From Streptomyces sp. A1136 (GTDB taxonomy: Bacteria; Actinomycetota; Actinomycetes; Streptomycetales; Streptomycetaceae), in contig NZ_SSBJ01000033.1 in the NCBI RefSeq assembly GCF_004795055.1, positions 16,987 through 80,986 on the forward strand: DNA of 64,000 nt. The letters run 5' to 3'. Both the position numbers and the translations under genes were made by a program. Below the pieces are notes generated by a model. The model was given only the letters and a program-made list of their open reading frames with translations. It was not told the origin of the DNA and searched no databases. Of the stretch, positions 59,358 through 64,000 are shown piece after piece (position 1 is the stretch's first letter; each line of letters starts with the position of its first letter).

Positions 59358-59905
59358 CACGCCGCCCTCCTCTCGGAGTCCGCGAGCAAGGAGGCCAGGC
59401 CCGACCCGGCAACCACCCGCCCCGACACAGCAGGCAGCCGCACCAGCAACCCGCCCCCTCCACACACGGCCTCCTCGGCGGCAGACGAGGACGCGCCGAG
59501 CGGCACGGAGCCGGAGACGGGGGCGGCGGCCTGGATGACGAACCGGCCGCACAGGTAGGAGGGACGGCGATCACGCGCGATCCGGCCGCCGATCCGCCCC
59601 GCCGGGTGCCGCAGCAACAGCACCAACACCCCGGCCGCGGCGGTGAACGGGTTCTGACCGGCAATCTGTGCACCACGCGCCGCCCACACCGCCACCAGCC
59701 ACAACACGACCGGCACCGGACCGGCCCACGACCACCAGCCGTAGCCCTTGATCAACGCGAACGCCCCACCACCGAGGATCACCAACTGCGCCGGGCTGTA
59801 CGGGCCGAACCAGATGACCCAATCCCCGAGCTTGCCCAGCACCCACGGGTGGCGGCGCGCACCGGTGTAGACGCGCGCGATCCGGGGCCGCGCCGCCGCG
59901 CTCAC
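59357..59905 (-). CDS. TcpE/PrgI-like (VirB3-type) membrane protein
   Basis: A 182-residue protein with a short basic head, two membrane helices (SPAQLVILGGGAFALIKGY and GPVPVVLWLVAVWA, about 38-75) and a longer C-terminal cytoplasmic tail. Small two-helix proteins placed directly before the VirB4 ATPase are the Gram-positive VirB3 equivalents (TcpE/PrgI). It starts at GTG 59905 overlapping the preceding stop. Confidence 0.7.
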   Translation of the reverse strand: MSAAARPRIARVYTGARRHPWVLGKLGDWVIWFGPYSPAQLVILGGGAFALIKGYGWWSWAGPVPVVLWLVAVWAARGAQIAGQNPFTAAAGVLVLLLRHPAGRIGGRIARDRRPSYLCGRFVIQAAAPVSGSVPLGASSSAAEEAVCGGGGLLVRLPAVSGRVVAGSGLASLLADSERRAA

Positions 59906-60207
59906 AGGATCTTCCCGTCCGCACGGGACCGCGGGGCCGGATCGAGGGGAGCGGAACCGGTCGACGGGTTCTTGATTTTGTCGGAGAAGAAGCCTGCCAG
60001 GGTGTCGCGAGAGCTGTAGATGCCCAGCGCGATGGCCATGGCGAGCAACGCGCCGATGCCGGCCTTGAGGGAGAACTGCCGGCAGATGGTCACCAGGACG
60101 ATCACCACAAGGGCGACCTTGAGGCCCCGATCGGCCCACTTGCCCAACATGTCGAAGAGGCCGTCGCCGAGGGTGTCGAGCTGGCTTGCGAGGAACATCG
60201 TGTTCAT
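59902..60207 (-). CDS. Small two-helix conjugation membrane protein (VirB2/TcpD-like position)
   Basis: A 101-residue protein with two membrane helices (GLKVALVVIVLVTICRQFSL and GIGALLAMAIALGIYSS) and a polar tail. Size and position between TcpC-like and TcpE-like genes match the small pilin-like or TcpD-like components of Gram-positive T4SS. The ATG at 60207 overlaps the TcpC-like stop (ATGA). Confidence 0.65.
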   Translation of the reverse strand: MNTMFLASQLDTLGDGLFDMLGKWADRGLKVALVVIVLVTICRQFSLKAGIGALLAMAIALGIYSSRDTLAGFFSDKIKNPSTGSAPLDPAPRSRADGKIL

Positions 60208-61286
60208 CGGGTACCCCCGGCGATGGGCGTGGCGGAGGGGGACGCGACGCCAGCAGGCATCGGGGCGGGCGATCCGGTGTCCAGGGCGCTGATCTCCCAG
60301 CGGCCTGCGCGGGCGGTCACGGTCAGGTGGTACTCCAGCGGCCAGCGGGTGCCGGCCCGGTCTTCGCCCTCGATACGGCCCCGGACCCGCGCCTTCGTGC
60401 CGTCGGCCGGAACGTCCTTGCCACCGGCCGTCTCCGTGTCGGCGGCGATGTCCTGGACCTCGACCCGCGCGTAGGACGCGGCCCTCGGCGCGTACAGGCG
60501 CGTCCCCGGCGACAGGTACCGCTCCAAGCCCGCCCCCTGCCCACCCGCCCCGGCGAGGTAGGTCCGCAGGAACTGCCCGAGGGAGACGGCCAGGGGACCG
60601 GTGGAGGGGACGGGGTGGTCGAATACGGAGGTGCTGGCCGGGGCCGCTTCGGGGGCCGATACCTCGGCGGGCGATCCGGTGATCACCAGCGGCCCGTCGT
60701 CCTTGCCGCCGGTGCCGCTGACGGCGAAGTACCGGACCGCGGGCTGGACGACGACCGCGCTGTCCGTGGTGCCGGTGCCCGGCGCGGGCTCATGCTGCTC
60801 GTCGGTGACGGCGGCGACAGTCACCGTCCACCCACCGCCAGGCAGGCGGACGGTCCGCAGGGCGGTCACCCGCACCGCCTCCGGCGCCCTGGCTTCACGG
60901 GCACGGGCGGGGAGTTCGGCCTGAGGAGCCATCGCCCGCACCGCCGCCCCCACCGGGTTGTCGGGCGCGGCGGCGTCGGCGCGCAGCCACAGTTCCACGA
61001 AGTGCGAGGCCGTCCCGGCCGGATCGGCCTGAGGACGTGCGGCGCTCGGGGTCGGGGCGGGGGCCGCCTGCGCGACGGTCCCGGACGGCGCGGCCAGCGC
61101 GACCATCAAGGCGAGGGGGCCGGCCGCGAGCGCCGTCCAGATGCCGATACGGGCCAGGCGCGGACCGCGAGAGACAGGCCTGCCGGCGGGAACGGTCTCC
61201 GGCCGCGAGGCGCGCAGCGGCGTCGAGGACGCGATCCGGCGGGCGGGACGTTCCCGGCCGGGAGGAAGAGTGCGACGACGTGCCAT
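60204..61286 (-). CDS. TcpC-like (VirB8-type) conjugation protein
   Basis: A 360-residue bitopic protein. A basic cytoplasmic head is followed by one membrane helix (IGIWTALAAGPLALMVALAA, about 47-66) and an Ala/Pro linker. Two NTF2-like domains come next: FVELWLRADAA...VRVTALRTVRLPGGGWTVTVAAV, and LGQFLRTYLAGAGGQGAGLERYLSPG...YHLTVTARAGRWEIS. The pattern is that of the TcpC family, the Gram-positive VirB8 counterpart. It is the first gene of the operon; the ATG at 61286 has GGAAGG upstream. Confidence 0.82.
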   Translation of the reverse strand: MARRRTLPPGRERPARRIASSTPLRASRPETVPAGRPVSRGPRLARIGIWTALAAGPLALMVALAAPSGTVAQAAPAPTPSAARPQADPAGTASHFVELWLRADAAAPDNPVGAAVRAMAPQAELPARAREARAPEAVRVTALRTVRLPGGGWTVTVAAVTDEQHEPAPGTGTTDSAVVVQPAVRYFAVSGTGGKDDGPLVITGSPAEVSAPEAAPASTSVFDHPVPSTGPLAVSLGQFLRTYLAGAGGQGAGLERYLSPGTRLYAPRAASYARVEVQDIAADTETAGGKDVPADGTKARVRGRIEGEDRAGTRWPLEYHLTVTARAGRWEISALDTGSPAPMPAGVASPSATPIAGGTR

Positions 61287-61399
61287 GAAGATGCCTTCCG
61301 AGGAGGAGCGGACTTGCTTGCCCCCAGACAACGGCGGCCTCCTCACCGGTCCGATCACCACGACAACCCCCGCACCATCACGGCTGCGACACAGCTGTC

Positions 61400-61560
61400 G
61401 TGGTGAGTCACCGGTGACTCACCACCACCTCCCCACCGCAGGTCACAGCCCTGCCCGCCCGCAACTCACCGGCCTCGTGGTGACATCACCACCGCCAAGT
61501 CACCACCTGGCGGGCACTCACCGACGGCGGTGGTGAGTTACCGCTCCGGCTGGTGAGCGG
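61400..61560. promoter_or_regulatory. Operator array with a perfect 26-bp palindrome
   Basis: Bases 61400-61425 form a perfect palindrome whose half is GTGGTGAGTCACC. Further half-sites follow: CAACTCACC (61463-61470), GTGGTGA-CA-TCACCAC (61477-61492), AAGTCACCACC (61498-61507), CACTCACC (61515-61522), GGTGAGTTACC (61532-61542) and GGTGAGC (61552-61558). Two weaker ones (GTGGTGATC, GGTGAGG on the minus strand) lie nearer the operon. The array lies between the divergent conjugation operon (61286) and the secreted-protein gene (61656) and probably binds a cooperative repressor. Confidence 0.65.
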
Positions 61561-61655
61561 CCGACGGCCCGGACAGTTGTCGGGGAACATCCCTCGTGCG
61601 GGGCGCCTTCAGGGCAAGCCCGTGTCGTCCGGGCCGCAGGCGGCCTTGACCGGCC

Positions 61656-62189
61656 ATGAACACCAAGTACCCTCTGCTCGCCGCCGCGGCCGCGCTCGCC
61701 GTCCTCTCCGCAACGACCCCCGCCACAGCGACCCCGGCCGCCGCGCCCGGCTACCGCTGCTCGACCAGCACCCAGACGATCGACGACGCCGGATACTCCG
61801 GCCCCGCACCCGACAACTGGGACGTGACCATCGAGACGTGCGCGGCCCGCTCCGGACCCACCGTCTACGCCTACGCCGACGTCCGCTGGGACGGCCCGCA
61901 CTTCTACTCCACCACCGATGCGACGATCTTCGATGGGGCCAAGGTCCGACTGCAGATCATGGCTTCCCGGGAGGGCACCGACCCGGTGGTGGCGGAGAGG
62001 GATTTCCAGCTCAAGGACCGGCTGGAGACAGCCACGTCCGGTGGTGACCGGGACGGCCACTACCGCACCCCGACGATCAGCCACCGGGCGGGAAGCGGAG
62101 CGTACGCGAACGCGGTCCTCTATCTGGACTGGCACAAGGACGGGCGCGGCTACGAAGGCCACGACTACAAGGGGTCACCAACCGTCTGA
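61656..62189 (+). CDS. Small secreted protein
   Basis: A 177-residue protein with a clear Sec signal peptide (MNTKYPLLAAAAALAVLSAT..ATA, cleavage about 26-30) and a beta-rich mature domain (WDVTIETCAARSGPTVYAYADVRWDG...KVRLQIMASREG) with two Cys that could pair. I do not recognise the family. It is divergent from the conjugation operon across the operator array, so it may be induced together with transfer. Confidence 0.7.
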   Translation: MNTKYPLLAAAAALAVLSATTPATATPAAAPGYRCSTSTQTIDDAGYSGPAPDNWDVTIETCAARSGPTVYAYADVRWDGPHFYSTTDATIFDGAKVRLQIMASREGTDPVVAERDFQLKDRLETATSGGDRDGHYRTPTISHRAGSGAYANAVLYLDWHKDGRGYEGHDYKGSPTV

Positions 62190-62563
62190 CAGCCCACGCC
62201 CACACCGAAGAGTGCGACGGCTGAGCGGAAGGTGGTCAGTGTGGACTGCGGGGCCGGCCGTGCGGGGCGCCAGCACCGGCCCGCAGCCGACAGGGAAAGA
62301 TGTCCTGCACACTCCCGGCCTCGCCTCGGCCCTTCTTGCCGCTGGCGCGGGCCCGATTGAGGTGAAGAAGGCCACAGTCCTCGCCGCTGGCCCGCAGACA
62401 CAGCCGAAATCGCTTCTGCAGCCGGTCACGCCACACCTGCCTGGCTGCGAATAGAGCTGCCCTGCGCGGTCGTATTCGATTCCTGTTCACCTGCGCGTCC
62501 CCGAGGAGACGGGTGCCGCCAGCAGGCTGCTGCGGCACTGGTCGAACTGATCGAGGAGCCAGG
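62190..62563. other. Stretch without a supportable gene
   Basis: Open frames on both strands here lack start signals and motifs. The phosphoesterase gene's ribosome site (GAGGAG) lies at its right end. Confidence 0.45.
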
Positions 62564-63757
62564 ATGAAGAGAAGATCGTACGCGGGCGTGGGGTTGGCCC
62601 TCGCGCTCAGCGTGATACCGGCCTCCGCCGGGACGGCGAACGCGGGCGACTCGGGACACGGGGCCCAAACGCCGTTCTCGCTCGCCGTGTACGGCGATGC
62701 CCCGTACGGCACCTCACCCACCGACACCTCCGAGTGCGACGCGACACCGGCGTTCGTGGCCAACGTCAACGCGGACCCGGACGTCAGCAGCGTGATCCAC
62801 GTCGGTGACATCCACTCCGGTAAGCAGTACTGCACCGTCGCGTACGACCAGTCCGTCGCCGCCCTGTGGAAGACCTTCACCGACCCGCTGGTCTACACCC
62901 CCGGCGACAACGAGTGGGCTGACTGCCATAAGGCCAAGGAGGGCGACGGCACGTACAACCCGCTCACCGGGCAGATCGACCCCGTACTCGACCCAGCCAC
63001 CGGGCAACCTGTGGACTACGCCTCCGGCAACCCGGCCGCGAACCTGAACCTGGTCCGCAAGACGTTCTTCCCCCAGCCGGGCCACACTCTCGGCAGCGGG
63101 ACGCTTCGCGTCCTGTCGCAGGCACAGGTACCCAACCGGGCACACCCCGAGGACGCCAAGTACGTGGAGAACGTACTGTGGATCAAGAACGGCACCCTGT
63201 TCGTAACGGTCAACGTGCCCGGCGGCTCCAACAACGACGCCGACCCCTGGTACGGCGCGCCGACCGCCTCCGGGGAGCAGCGCGATGAGGCCGCCCACCG
63301 CACCGCCGCCGACCTGCGCTGGCTGAACACCGCCTTCGCGCTCGCCAACGCCGGCGGCATGTCGAACGTCGTGGACACGACCCAGGCCGACATGCGGGAC
63401 CTGGACGGCAAGAGCGCAGAGCACGTAGCGAACTACGAGCCGGTCGTGTCCAGTCTGGCCAAGCACACGAAGAGCTTCGGCAAGCCGGTGCTCCTAGTGG
63501 TCGGTGATTCGCACGTCTACCGCTCCGACAATCCGCTCACCCAGGCCGCGCCCTGCACGGGCGACGAGGACGTCTGCGCGTACGACGCCTGGAACAGCCA
63601 CCCGTCGTACGACGTCCCCAACTTCCACCGCATCGTCGTACACGGCAGCACCACCCCGCTGGAATGGCTGAAGCTGACCGTCACCCCGGGCGCCCACAAC
63701 TCGACGACCGCCACCTCCTTCGGCCCGTTCACCTGGACCCGCATCACCGGGAGCTGA
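62564..63757 (+). CDS. Secreted calcineurin-like phosphoesterase
   Basis: A 397-residue exported protein. A signal peptide (RRSYAGVGLALALSVIPASAGTANA) is followed by metallophosphoesterase motifs in modified form: LAVYGDAPYG (block I), VIHVGDIHSGKQYC (block II, GDxH), VYTPGDNEWADC (block III, GDNE), and PVLLVVGDSHVYRSDN (late GDxH). Metal ligands appear present. Its length fits secreted actinobacterial members of unknown substrate. The ATG follows GAGGAGCCAGG. It stands alone. Confidence 0.85.
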   Translation: MKRRSYAGVGLALALSVIPASAGTANAGDSGHGAQTPFSLAVYGDAPYGTSPTDTSECDATPAFVANVNADPDVSSVIHVGDIHSGKQYCTVAYDQSVAALWKTFTDPLVYTPGDNEWADCHKAKEGDGTYNPLTGQIDPVLDPATGQPVDYASGNPAANLNLVRKTFFPQPGHTLGSGTLRVLSQAQVPNRAHPEDAKYVENVLWIKNGTLFVTVNVPGGSNNDADPWYGAPTASGEQRDEAAHRTAADLRWLNTAFALANAGGMSNVVDTTQADMRDLDGKSAEHVANYEPVVSSLAKHTKSFGKPVLLVVGDSHVYRSDNPLTQAAPCTGDEDVCAYDAWNSHPSYDVPNFHRIVVHGSTTPLEWLKLTVTPGAHNSTTATSFGPFTWTRITGS

Positions 63758-63777
63758 CGCCCACCCGCGCCGCGGCG

Positions 63778-63808
63778 GCCCGACGCCACCCCCCCTGCCG
63801 CGTCGGGC
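63778..63808 (+). terminator. Hairpin after the phosphoesterase gene
   Basis: GCCCGACG and CGTCGGGC form an 8-bp stem with a 15-base loop, 21 bp past the stop. It probably terminates the phosphoesterase transcript ahead of the convergent transposase. Confidence 0.5.
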
Positions 63809-63873
63809 GTCGTGCCGCTCACCGACAACGAAGACCGGGACGACGACGTCCGAGTCGTTGTCGGCGGTAACAC

Positions 63874-64000
63874 CTAGTGACCTGAGTCAGAGATTCGGTG
63901 GCAGTAGGCGGCGACTTTGTCGAGGATCTCGTCGGCTGTCTTCGTCCAGATGAAGGGCCTTGGGTGGTCGTTCCAGTCGGCGAGCCAGGCCCGGATGTCG
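63874..64000 (-). CDS. IS630-type transposase, C-terminal end (runs off the window)
   Basis: The minus strand from the right edge encodes DIRAWLADWNDHPRPFIWTK and then TADEILDKVAAYCHRISDSGH before TAG at 63876-63874. This matches the conserved end of IS630-family transposases (WxxxWNxxPRPxxWTKTADEIL). The rest lies beyond base 64000, so completeness cannot be judged. Confidence 0.75.
   Translation of the reverse strand, partial: DIRAWLADWNDHPRPFIWTKTADEILDKVAAYCHRISDSGH

Noticed and set aside
62236..62880. Minus-strand frame overlapping the phosphoesterase start
   Set aside because: It runs antisense through the signal peptide of a well-supported gene, and its own product has no motif.
1..64000. 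tRNA genes, rRNA genes or CRISPR arrays
   Set aside because: I saw no cloverleaf-like sequence with a TTC-loop box, no rRNA signature and no repeat-spacer pattern. An attachment site in a tRNA gene, if the element is integrative, must lie outside the window.

Overview
The window is very GC-rich, with strongly G/C-biased third codon positions, many GTG/TTG starts, families typical of streptomycetes (BTAD/LysM, LamG-RHS, IS110, Replic_Relax, ATP-binding anti-sigma-like proteins) and dense start/stop overlaps. It most likely comes from Streptomyces or a close relative. The amount of conjugation machinery, transposon debris, broken genes and orphan immunity-like genes points to an accessory region: a chromosome arm, an integrated element or a large plasmid.

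Layout. 1-6.5 kb: the 5' part of a NarL-type histidine kinase, a MarR regulator divergent from an ABC-2-like membrane protein, a truncated second MarR, a frameshifted membrane protein, an intact IS5-family element with 15-bp inverted repeats, a zinc-ribbon-like protein and an immunity-like protein. 6.9-7.5 kb: an ATP-dependent DNA ligase whose coding blocks have been shuffled and inverted. 7.6-16.8 kb: a regulatory island. It has an ECF-like sigma factor coupled to an IclR-type regulator with a fused N-terminal domain, a free-standing homologue of that domain, an ATP-binding anti-sigma-like protein, an HTH-TPR regulator, a TrmO-like enzyme, and a small HTH regulator divergent from a helix-turn-helix (Rep-like) gene. 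The Rep-like gene carries five phased palindromes that look like iterons.

16.8-28.4 kb (minus strand): a complete Tad/Flp-type pilus operon running from lipoprotein, secreted protein, CpaB/SAF, TadZ, TadA, TadB and TadC to an Flp-like pilin, two TadE-like proteins, a TadG-like protein and a LysM-BTAD membrane protein. 29-34.4 kb: a TRADD-N-associated membrane protein, then wreckage consisting of a second copy of a Replic_Relax gene split by a decayed IS110 element and fused to a frameshifted ECF sigma factor, then small membrane proteins and a BMP-like protein. 34.5-45.9 kb: an 11-kb RHS/YD-repeat protein with three LamG-like domains, a Hint autoprocessing module and an exchangeable C-terminal toxin, followed 9 bases later by a candidate immunity gene. 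46-48.5 kb: remnants of Tn3, an HNH gene and an OB-like gene, a half-length Lsr2, and an orphan DUF4265 gene.

48.5-61.3 kb (minus strand): a ten-gene conjugation operon of type IV secretion character (TcpC-like, two small membrane proteins, VirB4-like ATPase, small membrane protein, VirB6-like, lysozyme-NlpC/P60, accessory protein, VirD4-like coupling ATPase, Replic_Relax). Nearly all of its start and stop codons overlap. It begins beside a dense cluster of GTGAGTCACC half-sites that includes a perfect 26-bp palindrome; a near copy of that site lies 250 bp upstream of the Tad operon. 61.6-64 kb: two secreted proteins (one a calcineurin-like phosphoesterase) and the 3' end of an IS630-type transposase.

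Taken together, the window holds a T4SS conjugation module, a Tad pilus and a Rep-like gene with putative iterons, possibly under shared operator control, plus a polymorphic toxin-immunity locus, all heavily scarred by insertion elements. The family assignments come from recognised motifs. The regulatory links and the origin hypothesis are inferences.
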